64,000 bases of DNA from Azadirachta indica (GCA_022749755.1 CM040442.1:2382663-2446662); one strand, 5' to 3'; counted from the stretch's first letter, positions 39,046-52,969 are shown. A program made the numbers and translations. The notes: a model not told the origin generated them from the letters alone.

Positions 39046-39481
39046 GAGATATTATTATAAAAAATTGAGCACGTCTTTTGGTTTCAAAAGATTTTAGAGA
39101 ATTTGCTAAAAATTTGATATCTTTTTCTATAAAATTTGGATTCGAATACCCTTTTTATTTTCTTATATCCACGATTTCTAGTATTTTATTATATAATAAG
39201 ATCTTGTATAAAAACCTATATATCGATTTAAATTGATGTATAGTTAATATATCTTATTTATTTATTATTAATTATAGCTGTATGTTTACTCCATAAAAAA
39301 GTTTATATTAGAAAAAAAAAAATTGTCTATATTACAAGTGTACCAAAGGCTCCAGCTTAGAGATGAATGGCATAAATTAAAGTTTATATTACAGCTTCTA
39401 AATGTTTAAAGATTAATTAAGTGAAAATTAATGAAAAGGAGAAGAAAAGGTTTTAATTCTGGACTAATAGAGAGAGTCCAA

Positions 39482-40142
39482 GGTACATGTAGTGCGAAAC
39501 AACTAACAATAAGAGACTTTTATATATACCTCATGCATCATACAATCCTTAATATAAGGCTAATAATTGATGTAAAAATTTGTATAAAAAAAAAAATGAT
39601 CCTTACCCCATGTATATATTTATATATATATGTTATTTTTGAGAGTTGACATTTTTACATATAATTAGAGATGAGCTCACAAAAATAAGTTCATATATAT
39701 AAGTGGTACATGTAATGCGAAACAACTAACAATAAGAGACTTTTATATATACCTCATGCATCATACAATCCTTAATATAAGGCTAATAATTGATGTAAAA
39801 ATTTGTGTAAAAAAAAAAAATGATCCTTACCGCATGTATATATATATATATATATATATGCTATTTTTGAGAGTTGACATTTTTACATATAATTAGAGAT
39901 GAGCTCACAAAAATAAGTTCATATATATAAGTGGTACATGTAGTGCGAAACAACTAACAATAAGACACTTTTATATATATCTTATGCATTATACAATCCT
40001 TAATGTAAGACTAACAATTAATGTAAAAATTTGTGTAAAAAAAGAATTAATCCTTGCCCCATGTATATATATATATATATGCTGTTTTTGAGAGTTGACA
40101 TTTTTACATATAATTAGAGATGAGATCACAAAAATAGGTTCA
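39482..40142 (+). repeat. tandem repeat, 3 copies of about 225 bp
   Basis: The copies start at 39,482, 39,705 and 39,933, each with ggtacatgta followed by gcgaaacaactaacaataag. They share tgtaaaaatttgt, an A-run, a TA run of variable length, and gagagttgacatttttacat. Unit 2 has only one partial counterpart (about 54,672-54,780), so the satellite expanded in unit 1 after, or independently of, the large duplication. Confidence 0.9.
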
Positions 40143-42230
40143 CACGAAATTTTGAATTAGTTCGGTATAGTAAAAAGAATAAACTCAACTTGACCTATGG
40201 TACGAACTGTATGTGTTAGACCCGCTCAGTGAAGGCAATTCAAGTACTGCCCATTAGTCCACATGGATTATACAATCTCTCAAACACTAGTATTAAATAC
40301 TAAATACTGTTTATATGAATAGTTTCAAATAGACCTAATTTTATTAGTGAATAGCAACTTTTCATGATATAAATAGAAGGCCCAAATAATAAACGGCATA
40401 GCATGATCCGATTTGTGAATAGTATAATTTATAACATGTACATATAGGTAAGTTTATAACAGTATCGTTAACACGATGTAGATTCTAGTACAAATTTTAT
40501 TCATACAACAACATCAAACTAATTACTTTCCTCTTGCTCTTTTTCACAATAGAAATTTGAAAGTTAACCGAATAGTAGTGTTCCAGAAATACCAAAGAAA
40601 GATATGGTAAGTACGTCATAAATGACTTGTGTTTGAAGGCAAGAGATTGACTACTGTGAATTTTCTTCTGTTACCAAATGCAGTAATTTAATGTGAACTT
40701 TTTGGTCAATTAAGGGGGTTACGGAAAATGTGATAGGGATTGTACGAGGGAAGTTTGTCTAATGGAAGAGAATCAGAAGAAGGAAAATATTCTATTTCAT
40801 ATAAATTAGAAATTTTATATGCATGGGTTTTTTGTAGTTGGTCAGGAGAAGAAGAGGAAGGAGGTTTGATCTTTCGGGAGAAGGAAGAGATAGAGGACTT
40901 AGATCGGGAGAGTTTGGTTCTAGGTTTCATGATGATTATGTTCTTCTTTCTCTAAATAAAATCATAGTGCAACCTTAAAAATCTTAATTAATTTTATTTC
41001 GTTTTGAAACAAAGGGAATAATCTATATCCATTCTGATATGAAAGATCGGACTAAACCGCAATTATAAAGCATACTTGGATGTATTTGAAAACTTTTGTG
41101 GCTCTGATACCAAATTAAGGGGGAAAACCAATCCTGAGTACAAATTATTCCGCCACAGGAAGAGTAGAAGAAAAATTCCTAGCTGCCATGTTAGGAATTA
41201 ATATGCAGAAGATGCGACAAGAAGAAGAAAGCAAAAGCGTCACATGGGAGGGTTCAGCCGGATGATCTGGAACATTTCTGAAAAGAAGCTGACATGACAT
41301 GTTCGTGGTCCATCCCTCAATCAGTGAGAGACTTCAAAATCAAAAGACCCTTCTTATTTAATCACGTGCTCGAAAACCAATTATTATAATACATTATCAT
41401 AGACACGACAACGGCCTTTTGGAACGAAAACAAAAACACAAGAGATATGATGCAAAGAATATGACATTGAACATGGCGTTTCAGAAGAGAATCTGCTGCT
41501 TTACCGCACATAATCATAGACACAACAACAGCTTTTGTCTGTCTTATTTACGGTTTCAAATTACAACAGTTAGGTATTACAAGCCGTATCTGCTATTGCT
41601 AGCTTCCTTTTTTTAATGTTTGTCTTAAATTCTGTCATAAAATTTAGAAAAAAAAGATCGTCAGATGTTACGTTTAAAGTTGAAACCCTGAATTTTAGAT
41701 TGATAAGTTAATTTCTTTAAAACAAAAAAACTTTTTGTTTATTTTTTAGACTTTATGAAACCTTAGAGAGAAAATTCATACTCATTCACAAATAAATGAA
41801 AAAACTTTTTTCATATAGTTTTTGGAAGTTCATCCCGATCTGAGGAGAGTGAACGAATTAAACAAGACCAGAATTATCTACTGACAAATCTGAAGCTGCA
41901 CTCATATATAGTTAGTTATAGGGAAATTAAGAAATGCGACATTTGTTATTTGAAGATTATAAGATAAATAATATTGCGACAATAACTTAATTTTTTTATA
42001 TTTAAAATAAGTAATTATTGCTAGTATTGGTAATCTTTAAAATTAAGTATGTTAATGTCTCCACTGACAGGACTTGACATTCTCTTCAACTTTATTTATC
42101 TTAGAATCTTAACTCTTATAAAAGAATTGAAAACTATGAATTAGGTTGGGATTATTGAAAATTTTGGATTGACATTAAATTCAAAGTGGTCCAGCTGCCT
42201 CTACTTATAACCAACTAATTATTTCCTTTG

Positions 42231-42268
<38 letters not shown>

Positions 42269-42763
42269 GACGGAGTCAGAATCTAAGATTTAGAGGGGTC
42301 AATTAATAATTTAATTTGTTTAAATTTAAAAAATTAATAAATAAATATTAAAAAAAAATATTAAAAAAATAAAATTATCATTTAACGTCAATAATATATA
42401 TAAATAAAAAAATTATTAAAACATACTAATTTATTCAAAATTAAAAAAAGACTTCTACATTTCTTAAAAATTAGATATATATATCATGTTATTTTATTAT
42501 AATTAAAATAACAAAATATACATAATAAATTAATAATTATAGTTTATAGTTATATTTATACAAATCTATCTGCAATAATCTTAGATAATGCATAAATTTA
42601 CAAAATTTATATAAAAATAATTTTAAAATACTAGCTTTTTTTTTTGAGAACTTTTTCCCCTTATTTTAAGTCGAAGAAGAGAGAAAATTAAGAAAATTAT
42701 CAAGGTAAAGCATTTTTGATTATTTAATAGAGGTATATATATATATATATATAAAAAGAAGAG
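40143..42763. other. intergenic, with a possible retrotransposon primer-binding site
   Basis: 40,380-40,520 matches pieces near 54,930 and 55,840 of unit 2. At 41,100-41,113 the minus strand reads TTGGTATCAGAGCC, a perfect initiator-tRNA primer-binding word, but I could not define LTR ends around it. The open frame 40,706-40,930 (minus) is Ser/Pro/Lys-rich and unrecognised. TA runs lie near 42,231-42,257. Confidence 0.45.
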
Positions 42764-43880
42764 AATATACATGATACCCCCTTAATTTAGTCAAAACTCC
42801 GTTACCTCCCAATTATTTTAAAAATATGTCAAGACCCCCTCAACGTTACTTCTATTAGCGAAAAAGTTAATTAATTGAGAACAATATAATAATTTAATCC
42901 AAATTACTTGCATTAATGAACAAATCCAGATGTATATAATGCCCCTCAATTTAAAATTAAAAAATTAATAAAAAATTAAAGTTTAATTTATTATTATTAT
43001 TATTATTCCATTTTATAATTTATAATAAATAAATAAATAAATATAATATGTTAATAATAGTAAAATATAATTTAATAAATTATTTTCTTTTTATAAATAA
43101 TAAATATATATGTTAATAATAATATAGTATTTTCTTTTATAAATAATAAATATTAATATAATTTAAAAAAGAATTTCTCTCTTTAATTTAAAAAAAAAAA
43201 AAAAAAAAAACTTCAATCCAAAATCAATCTCATCCCTAATCTTCTCCATTCCAGAAACTAATCTTCTAGTCCAATTTTATTGCCCAATCAAATAAAAAAA
43301 AGGGGAAATGGCTATTGCAAATCAAAACTCATCTTCTTAAAAATAAAAAATCACCCGCCACCACCATGTTTGCCTCTCCTACCTCTAAATATATTCTTCT
43401 TAAAAATCTAATCAAACCAAGGGGAAATGGCTATGGGTTTTATCGTGGCTCTGCATCTAAACAATAAAAAACTAATTCTTGGCCGCAAATTTACCTCTCC
43501 AACCAATTTAAACCACTTCAAATTCATAAACCCTAGAATACCCAAATCTAAAAATTATCAGAATACCAGTTATATTTTGCTCTTCTTGAAGTGATTTAGA
43601 CAACAATTTCACAAATCTTAGATGGACTATATTTCTTGTGGCAGTGATGGCTAGTAGAGATTTTGCTGGGTTTTGACTCTCTTTTTGGTTGGTGAGAGAA
43701 TGTAGGAGAAGCTTAGAAACGTTGGAGTAAAGTTTTGATCTATACATGTCATTTACAGGTTTTGGGTGGATTCAAGGATAAAAAAATCTAAAAAAGTATT
43801 GAGAGGATCTTGAAGTGTTTTCGAAGTAATTAAAGAGTAACGAAAATTTAATCAAATAAAGAGGGAGTATAGGGTATATT
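42764..43880. mobile_element. candidate 1.1-kb TIR transposon, non-autonomous
   Basis: The left end (aatataCATGATACCCCCTT, then TTAGTCAAAACTCCGTTAC) and the reverse complement of the right end (AATATACCCTATACTCCCTC, then TTGATTAAATTTTCGTTAC) align over about 45 bases. The centre is AT-rich with long A runs and no transposase frame. No clear target duplication. Unit 2 has no equivalent at the matching place, which supports a recent insertion. Mutator-like is a guess. Confidence 0.5.
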
Positions 43881-44250
43881 TCCTATAAAGAAAACATTTT
43901 TAAGTACATAATTTTTGTGCAAGGAAAAAGTTTTCATAAATTTTATAGTTTTCTCGTAAAGAAAATATTTCCTATTACATGGAGGATAAAATTGAACAAG
44001 TAATCCTTTAAAAGAAATTATTTCATAAGTAAAGTATTAGTAAATAGATGGAATCATTATTTTAAAACTTAAAAAAAATATGTTTAACTAATTTATAAAT
44101 TTAAATATTTCTACCTTTGGCTTTTAATCTTTAGGGTAGAGGTAACCAACAACAACGATTGTTCATTTCTTTTTAAAGAGAGACTTGAACTCTTGATTTG
44201 ATCTTGGAATTAAAAGAAAGCAAGTAGAAGAGACAAAGAGACAGAGAGAC

Positions 44251-44281
<31 letters not shown>

Positions 44282-47200
44282 GAAAAGAGAGAAGTAGACA
44301 CTAATTATTGCATGAGCTCCACAAAAATATAAATGGGATCATTTATTTCATTTGTCAATTATTAGGGTTATTTTTTTCGTTAACTAAAGTTAGGATGTAA
44401 TAGAATAGTTTTGAAAAAATAAATTAGACCAAAAGTCGGGGGGAGAGGTGCATCGGCATTTTTGCTAAGTTGAACTTTTTGTCGGTCAAGCTTTCATATT
44501 TACATATAATTAAACCCAAAAAGTAAAATCCATTCTTTGCTACCCGTGTCAAACTGAACATTTTATTTTTTGATTTTTCACCGAATTAAATATATCACAT
44601 TTGCCTTCCCTTCCCAATTCATCATTTTGCATTTTTCCTTTTTTCCCTTATTTTAAATCGGTTTTATTAACAAATTTAAATTAATATTGGGTAATTATAT
44701 ATATAAAAAAAAATTAATATATATACACACGCACGAGAATCATAGGTTGAATGATCAGCATGAGCTCATAGAAAGTAATAAACAAGACATTGAGTTGAAT
44801 CCACTTAATTGCTTCAATTAATCAATTTAATTTGAAGATTAAGTCAAAGAAATTGGTAGAAGTTACATGAATCGAACTAATGATTGTAATATGAACGGAG
44901 AAAATAATAAAATGGAATGTTTACCTGTGACTGTGATTGAGAGTTCTTTTGCTATTATGTTAAATTGATAATTATAATAATTTTCACAGAGGTTAATTAC
45001 CTTCATTAATTAACTAAGTATTATCTTCTACCATTAATTAGCATAGACACACGTGAATTCATTAATTTTTTTTCCAATAACTATATTATAATGAAACTGA
45101 AAAAAAAATAAAAATATTGAGAACATAATAATAATGAGGACTAATTTTTTGAAAATTAAGACCAATGAGATTAAAACAAGAATAATGATAAAAATAATAT
45201 GAACATAATTTAATTTGGACGGTTGTTTACAACTAAAAATATTATACATATATATATATATCATTATTAAAAATTTAAGCATTTGAAAAATGTTGAAAGT
45301 AGTATATCAAGTCAAGTCATTCTCTAGTAGTGCCAACTTTTACATGCTATAACAACATTTGAACTTGATGGGAGAATTAACTGAAAATAATTATATATAT
45401 ATATAATTATGGGCAATAAAGCCTATGAAATTGGTATGATCACTAAATCTTCATAGGCACTAAAGCCTATAGAATTGTTACTATTAATAAAATCTCCATT
45501 AACAAAAGCCTATGGATTAAATCTTCATAATCAACAAAAGGGTCCATTGTATGATGTATATTCTTTAATTAATAATTTCAAAATTGGTGTTTATTATTAA
45601 AGCAAGTTGGTGAAAGCCTACGTCTGATTATCTTCCTAAATTGCTTGACTTAATTAATTCTTGCATAATAATTACGAATGTTTAATTATTTTCTTCATTG
45701 AATGATAAATTGATTTAATTATATATTATTATTTGAGTTTTCACAGATCAGTTTTAATTTTTAAATTTAATAATAATTTGATATCATATCAGAAATGAAT
45801 ATAATTAAAATTAATATAATTTTCTGTTCGAATCCTCTCTTAAATATTAAAAATCGGAACTTATATTTAAAGGGAAATCGTAATTTGGTAATAAGTTAAA
45901 CGTACATGAAAAATTAGCCCACCTTGGATTCCAGAAATAAAAATATTATTTATGTAAATTTAATTGAATTCCAAAAATCTTAATTAAGAAAAAAGAAAAG
46001 AAAATGTATTGCGTAAAAGTTAAAGTGCTTTCATAAATTTGTTAATAAGTAGTGGATGCCACCATTGATACTGATAAAAGAGTGTAAAAATCATGTTGTA
46101 TAGTGATATAGATTCGAAGCAAATTGTAGGCCATAAATTAATGCAAATTTTGAAGCATCAAATGCAAGCCACTTATATATATATTAAATATTATACTACA
46201 TGCTAAAGTATAATGTTAAACATTTAAATATATATTAAATATTTCTGATTTTCATCTAAAATTTTTTTAAAAAAATTAAATATTTCGTCTTAATTATTTA
46301 GACGAATTTGCTTGAATAATATGTAACAATGTTGTTACATGAAAACTAGAGGTATTGTAATTTCACAAATTTGAAATTATATACACGAAGGGAGTCTCAT
46401 AGGTTTTGATTCAATCTCTTTTATTGGCTAAGTGGGTTCCTAACTTTTGTTGCTTGCTTTGTTGGAATTGTCAAACGAACCCAAATAAAAAATTTACGGG
46501 TACTTGTACTTTGATATATCTTTTTAAAATACCAAGCACTCTTGCCAGTAAATTTATTTGTGATGTTGAATTACTTTACTGAGAGTCAGGAAAATACCTT
46601 TTTTGGTTGGGTTGAATTTTGGTTGAGAGTTTGACTTTCTATATATACTATATTCAAGCAAATTTGTATACAGGAAAAAGAAAGAAGAAACGTTATTATT
46701 TCATTCCATGGTTATGTCCCCTCGTGATAATTAGGTACAATATTAATTCTCCTATTTCTTTAATTTTCTTTTAATATATTTGTCAAACTACAGTTGAATC
46801 TTATAATGTTTATAATTAGTTACCTATGTAAACTTATATAAAAAAAATAATAAATTAAAAAGAATTATACTCTAAAGAATACTAAATTATCACTTCACTT
46901 AAAAATTTATCATACAAACTTGGATTATATTTTAATAAATTTGTTAGGTGAGTTGAAACAATTATAATTTAAACGTTGATATTAAAATAAATACGTACAA
47001 GAGTACATAACATTATTCACTCTGATACTATATTAAATTATGACTTGACTCAAAGAATTATATATATATAAAAGTAAGAAACGATATTATTCCACAAACA
47101 AGGTGTGAAAATAATGGTTAGGTAGCTCGAGAGCAGTACATTACATCTATATGATCAGAGAATGCAGCTAAAATTTACTGCCCAAGTCAAGGGAACTAGG

Positions 47201-47520
47201 GCGTAGATTAATTGGAGAAAAAAATTGCCGTATTTGTACCCTCCAGCTCAGAGTTAAAGATCATGAAAGTGGACAGTATGTGCCTCAAAAAGTGTAGCTG
47301 CAAAACATGTGATGATAATAGTATACATACGTATCATATCACATCATAAAATGAGTAATTACCCTCAATCTTATAACTTTAACTAAAAACACCAGGCAAA
47401 AGATATTAATGGTGTATTGAGCCATCATCATCAGTAAAAAAATATATTTTATTCAAATAATATTTATAGACACTGTCCTGTTATCCAAATCGGGTTTTTC
47501 TGGACGAGATTGTAACTTAG
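43881..47520. other. duplicated intergenic DNA upstream of MYB-B1
   Basis: From about 44,110 to 47,460 this follows unit 2 (57,765-61,735) almost block for block, with small indels. No gene was seen; the short frames in it are not conserved as frames between units. The last ~70 bases before 47,521 hold the 5' leader shared with B2 (aaatcggg, then tctggacgagattgtaact). Confidence 0.6.
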
Positions 47521-48563
47521 ATGGGTAGAAGTCCTTGCTGTGCAAAGGAAGGATTAAATAGAGGAGCATGGACAGCAGCAGAGGACAAGATACTCATAGA
47601 CTACATTAAAATCCATGGAGAAGGAAAATGGAGAAACCTGCCCAAAAAAGCTGGTAAGATTTCTCGACGAAGAAATCTGGTTTAAATTATTGGGAATAAT
47701 CCTACTTGTAATTCTATGGTTTTTCATTGGTTATTTTCAGGTTTGAAAAGATGTGGCAAGAGTTGCAGGCTAAGGTGGCTAAATTATCTGAGACCTGATA
47801 TAAAGAGAGGAAATATTAGTCACGATGAAGAAGAACTCATTATCAGGCTTCACAGGCTCCTAGGAAACAGGTTTTTTATTTATTTATTTCTTTTTATTTT
47901 TTGGGGTCATTTAGTATCTGTTAATTAGTAAATTTATTGATGGAGAAATTTTGCAGATGGTCTTTGATTGCCGGCCGGCTTCCGGGGCGAACGGACAATG
48001 AAATCAAGAATTATTGGAACACTGAAATTAAAAAAAAATTGCAGCAGCAGCAGCATCCTTCTTCCTCAAGTCGAGAGCCATCGTATCAGTGTCGGGAAAA
48101 TCCGAAACCTGGAAAAACCGGAAGAGAATCTTACCCCATTCGGACAAAGGCTACAAAATGCACTAAAGTGTTCATGACCAATCCAGAACCACCAAAATTT
48201 GATCAGGTTGTTCAGACAGAGCAAATGATGATGGCAACATCAATGGCTAATCGGTCTGATGATCAGAATGTGAATAAGGAGACGTCGGAATCACCGCCGG
48301 AGTTCAACTTGGAGGAAAATGATCCGCCTGAATTTATGACTGATTTTGAGATGGATGAAGATTTCTTTTCTTCTCTGAATACAGATTTCTCAGAGCTGCC
48401 AAATTTTGAGGAAACCATTGGAGGTGGTGATAGACGTAGCACAAGTAAGACAAGTTCAGAAGAGATAAATCTTCTGATTTCGGAAGACAAGCAGCAACTG
48501 CTGGAAATGGATTTTCCAACGATGGATTCGATAATGGGGTCGGAATTTGAGTGGTTTAATTAA
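47521..48563 (+). CDS. R2R3-MYB B1, TT2-like (subgroup 5) regulator
   Basis: Nuclear transcription factor, expected to act with a TT8-type bHLH and a TTG1-type WD40 protein to switch on proanthocyanidin/flavonoid genes such as ANR and DFR. Exons 47521-47653, 47741-47870, 47957-48563 give 289 residues. R2 begins [15 protein letters not shown] and ends [10 protein letters not shown]3 reads [20 protein letters not shown] onward to [12 protein letters not shown]. The bHLH-binding signature fits exactly (EL..R...L......L...R). After the DNA-binding domain comes [13 protein letters not shown], close to the subgroup 5 motif of TT2/PA-type MYBs. The C-terminus is acidic and ends MGSEFEWFN. Both introns sit at the conserved R2R3 positions. 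The start is fixed by MGRSPCC. An anthocyanin role instead of proanthocyanidin cannot be excluded from sequence. Confidence 0.93.
47983..48003 (+). promoter_or_regulatory. possible miR858-type target site in MYB-B1
   Basis: The codons for GRTDNE in R3 are the known miR858 target region of many R2R3-MYB genes. Against the recalled Arabidopsis miR858a, B1 has five differences, including A to G opposite miRNA position 11 (a G:U pair at the cleavage point). The corresponding sites are 62,685-62,705 (B2), 38,639-38,659 (A1) and 53,797-53,817 (A2). Confidence 0.4.
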
Positions 48564-51500
48564 TTAACTATGATGTTGTGGTTTTAATTTAATTTATGCA
48601 GGAACAAATTAAGAATAACTGTTTTGAGTACGTAAATAATGATGTTGAATATGGGAATCTAGTAGCAAAACATAATGGTTCTCTTAGAACAATAAAGCTG
48701 CTGCTCAAAACGAGAAAATTCTACTTGTGAGAAATAATTGATTTCTTTGTTGTCTTTCTCTTCTTGCTTTCCTTCCTGTGGTTGCACTTGCATATGAACA
48801 TGATGAAATCAATCAAGGAACTTGGTTTATGAATGAACTCAGACAAAACCCTCTCTGTCTTTTCCGTTAGCCTTGTTTGATTGTTGATTCGCTAGACGAG
48901 ATGCGCAAGGCTAGCTAGAGAATAAGTTTTAGACAGAAAAAGTATATTACGTTATGAGAACTACTAAACATGATAGTGATAATAATAATATGATTAAAAT
49001 ATTTAAAATGACATCGGTAGTATATTTTTATTAAATGATTTTCAATTCTAATTGATAATATTTCACTATAATAAATTTAATTGTTTTAAATTTGATGACC
49101 ACATATAAGAATTTCATACTCATACTTATGTATTGTCTATGTCAACAAATTAGAACAAAGACAATACATAAGATGTCAAAACAGGAAATATAAAAGAAAT
49201 TATATATAAGATGAAAATATATTTTTAAAATTATAATTAAACAAAACATTATTGTATATAGCATTAAGTCAAAAAATTTAATTTAATTTATTCAAATATA
49301 GTTGTTAAGTTTTTTATGTTAACTTGAAAAATAAACCTACTTGAATGATTGAAGCTGAATAATTAATATAATTTGGTGTTGTTTCAAAATAAATACAAAT
49401 TGACATTTCGAAGTTTGTATTAAATGTAGTTAAGAAATTTTAGTTTCCAAAATTATTAATGTCTTCGACAAGTACAAGAGTTAAAGAAATATATGTTATA
49501 CTTAATTTGGCCATGCTTATATTTAGTAATAGCTTCTTGGGCAATAGCACAAGTGATTTATGGCATTCTTAATACTTTTAAACTATTCTAATTTCGAATA
49601 ACAATAAAAGTAAAGATTTAATATTTTGTGTGTGAGGTTTTTTACTCCCATGTAAAACTTTTTTAAAGATAAAAAAATGAGTATGAAATAATATTGTTCA
49701 AGTGAGGCTTAGAGTGAAGAATGAAGAAGGAGAAAAAAAAAATTTGGTGTTTTTATTTTGAAATTATGTGCATAATAATTATTAATGCATTATTTCAATT
49801 TTTTATGTTTAAGTGCATGTTTGGAAAACTACCTGACCTCGATGCACTTTGCACTGGATGAGAATAAAACTACATGGTCAAGGAAAACTCTGTTTGTGTT
49901 CGGGCCAAGGTGAGAAATCCTAGACTTGGGGAGACACTAGTGGCCCATAAGAATTTATTATTGGGCGAAAATTACAGTTCAGGTCGACTAATAAAATAAA
50001 CCCGATCAAAGATAGTGGAAATCAACCAACCACATGCTTTGTCTTGTAACGACCCACCTGCCTTCTTTCAATCATGGATAGTTATGGCCGGATATAACTT
50101 CCAAATAGTTGATTCTAAAAAATATAAAACCCCAACAGTTTAAGGAAGAAGGTATGCACATTTTTTTAAGGCAAAACCCTGTCAAATTGATCACTTAATC
50201 GATTGTTGTATTGTATGGATGGATGGAGAAAATGTCGAAGGTTCCTTTTGAAAGAGGCTTGTACATTTCCTGCCTTCTTATTACAAGTATATTGTGAAAT
50301 GAAATCTGATGATTAAATCTTTTCGGGTTAGTACTGATAAAATAATATTTTACCCCTTTCTCTCTTGGAGCAACAATTTATATGGTTATTTATAAATTGT
50401 TTATGTGGGGCAGGATCCGTCGCACTATTTTTTATAATTGAAATTAATTAATGTATAATAAGTGAAATTTTAACAGTATAATTTAATCAAGAAGCAAGAT
50501 CAATAATCTCTTTTTTTTACACAAAATCTTATATTAATTATAAACTGTTAAACATAAATACATTTAACGGTTGATATTACATTTAACATATGCGTTAATT
50601 ATGTATTAATTATATGGTTAAATACAATATCAACTATTTGATGTGCTTATATTTAATAATTTATAATTGATATAAAATTTTGTGTAAACAAAAAAAAAAA
50701 CTATTGATCCTAACCCTTCAATCAATATATATAGATCAATTCAATGTTGTACAAATAAAATAAGAATTTGTTCAAATCATTAAGGGTTGCGATCTTTGTC
50801 TTTATCTTATTATATATTGTTGAAAGTTCTAAGTATTTTTATTTTTGAATCTAACAAACTAAAAAAAATATAGTAATATTTATAAATTAAGAGAATAAGA
50901 GAACAAAGTTGCAAAACAAAACAAAATCTCTTATTTGCATGCGTTTTGCTTAACTTACTGGCGTGTGCTACTTACGATGTCGTTTTGGCTCACCAAAAAT
51001 AAAGAAGAAAAATGTGTCTAAATTGTTACACTGTATATTTCATGTGACACTACTCCCAATGATAGACCACAAAAATAAATTTATCCCTGCATTTTATGTG
51101 TTAATATCAAACATAAATAAATATTTGTATAATATACAATCACATTTACATTTACATGTATAATCTACCGATATTTAAATTAACAATGTATTTAAATTAC
51201 ATATACAATCTATCAAAAATTTATTAAGAGTGTCACCCGCAAAAGTTTGTATGTAATTTAAGCGAAATTTATTTTTAATTTATAAAAAATCTATCACAAC
51301 GCAATCATAAGAACGCAAATCCCTTCTCTTACAGAAGGATATTGAAGGAAAGAGAGGTAAGTACTTTATTACTAAATTATTAGTGGGTAATTTAAACGAA
51401 CATTACTTAATATGTAACATAGTTTAAAGAAAAAACCGCAAATATTATTTATTGAGATGTATAATTCTTATAAAATTTTAAAAGTTGTTGACAAGTTTAT

Positions 51501-52666
51501 AAATTTTAAGATAATTTTAATAGAACGATTCAGATATTTAAAAGATATTTTTACTGACTAGTTAATATTCATTAATTATTTCTATTTTACAGAATTGAAT
51601 TTACTTTAAAAGTCCAACTAAACTTTAATTCAAAAATCTACTCACTATAGTGACTAGTGATTTTGGATGATTTTTTATCTTAAATTAAAAAACAAAAAAT
51701 CTAGTAATTCTTACGTAGGAAAATTAAACTTGAAACCTAGAAAAATGGTGGGTGGTTCTCATTAAAATTTAAAAGGAAAAAGAAATTGCATAGAATTTAG
51801 AGATAATTAATTAATAAAGCCATGAAAACTAGAAGAAGAAGACAGCTGGAGCAGAAGAACTCACTCGATTAAAGATACTACAACACATTACATTATATTA
51901 TTGTTCAAATATTGTTTTCATTAATAGGCTTTATTGAAAATTCTGAAGACATCCGTCTATGAGAATGAGATACAGCTAATATACAGCTAATTATTATTGT
52001 ATAATATATACAGCTAAAATTTAATTGCAGAAAAAAGTTTTACATACGTACATACATACATATACGTCTTGCTTTTCATTTCATTTCATGGATACATATA
52101 TAATATATGAAAAATCGAATCTTTCAGATTAGTGGATCCCACAAATCGGAACATCAAACTTAAAAAAAAAGTGATGCAAATTAATAATTAAAAGTAAATA
52201 ATTTCAATTGTATTTTACTTTCGGATTTCTACATATGGGCTCATAATATAAGGGAATTTTGTCCCTTTCCAATCATATATAGTTATTCTTTTCATCATCA
52301 CTCATCACTCATTTCATTTAAAACTGTATATTAATGGTATATTCTAACGAAATTTTCAGAAAATATCAATCAACTAACAGTCTCATGAATAAAATATATT
52401 TTTTTTTTTTTTTTTTATACCGCCTGCAGTTAAATATATATGCTAGCTAGTCTTGGTCTTTTTCTGTCGTGAAATTTAATTAATGCTAGCTGCAGCAACT
52501 TGCACCTTCCCTGGGAAAATAGCTTAAAATAAAGCACTTTTTGAATAAGTCGTCGTTGAGAAATATTTGCCCTGTCTGTAAAATATTTAATAATCCCATA
52601 TAGCTACGTGAAGAGAGAGAGAGAGACAGAGAGAGAAAAAGCTAGCAGAGGATAAGATTTAAAAAT
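48564..52666. other. duplicated intergenic DNA between the MYB units
   Basis: 48,637-49,080 is the MYB-B 3' flank block; 49,090-49,880 matches 35,670-36,430; about 49,900-50,150 is private, unrecognised sequence; 50,200-51,170 matches 33,330-33,960; 51,468 onward is the pre-A block. Relative to the left side, the two middle blocks are in swapped order. No gene was seen. Confidence 0.6.
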
Positions 52667-52909
52667 AAGGGTAGAAGAGGAGGTAATTTTGCCAAAGAAG
52701 GCCTGAATAAAGGAGCTTGGTCCTCAGAACAAGATGAACTTTTCACCCATTTTGTTAATCTCCACGGATAAGGCAAAGGGACTAGCCTTGCTCAAAAAGC
52801 AGCAAAGCGATCGATATATTATTAATTTTCTTAAAAATTTGTTTAATATACCCCGTCAGAAAAAGAAATTCATTATATTATACTTCCTTTTGAACTAGGT
52901 TTTCTAGGT

Positions 52910-52969
<60 letters not shown>

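Larger units (their letters stand above)
36440..49880 (+). repeat. MYB tandem duplication, unit 1
   Basis: Anchor pairs with unit 2, read by eye: 36,441/51,468 (pre-A block), 37,697/52,667 (MYB-A), 45,421/59,199 (block with gcctatgaaattggtatg), 47,521/62,227 (MYB-B), and 48,637/63,360 (3' flank). The distance varies between about 13.8 and 15.0 kb because each unit carries private insertions. Unit 1 has a 225-bp satellite and a 1.1-kb TIR element that unit 2 lacks. Order and orientation are otherwise kept. Confidence 0.9.

Noticed and set aside
40706..40930. 74-codon Ser/Pro/Lys-rich frame on the minus strand
   Set aside because: Short, no domain, no copy in unit 2, and close to a retrotransposon-type primer-binding word.
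41100..41113. Perfect primer-binding-site word on the minus strand
   Set aside because: No LTR ends, target duplication or gag-pol found around it, so it is noted under the intergenic entry but not called as an element.
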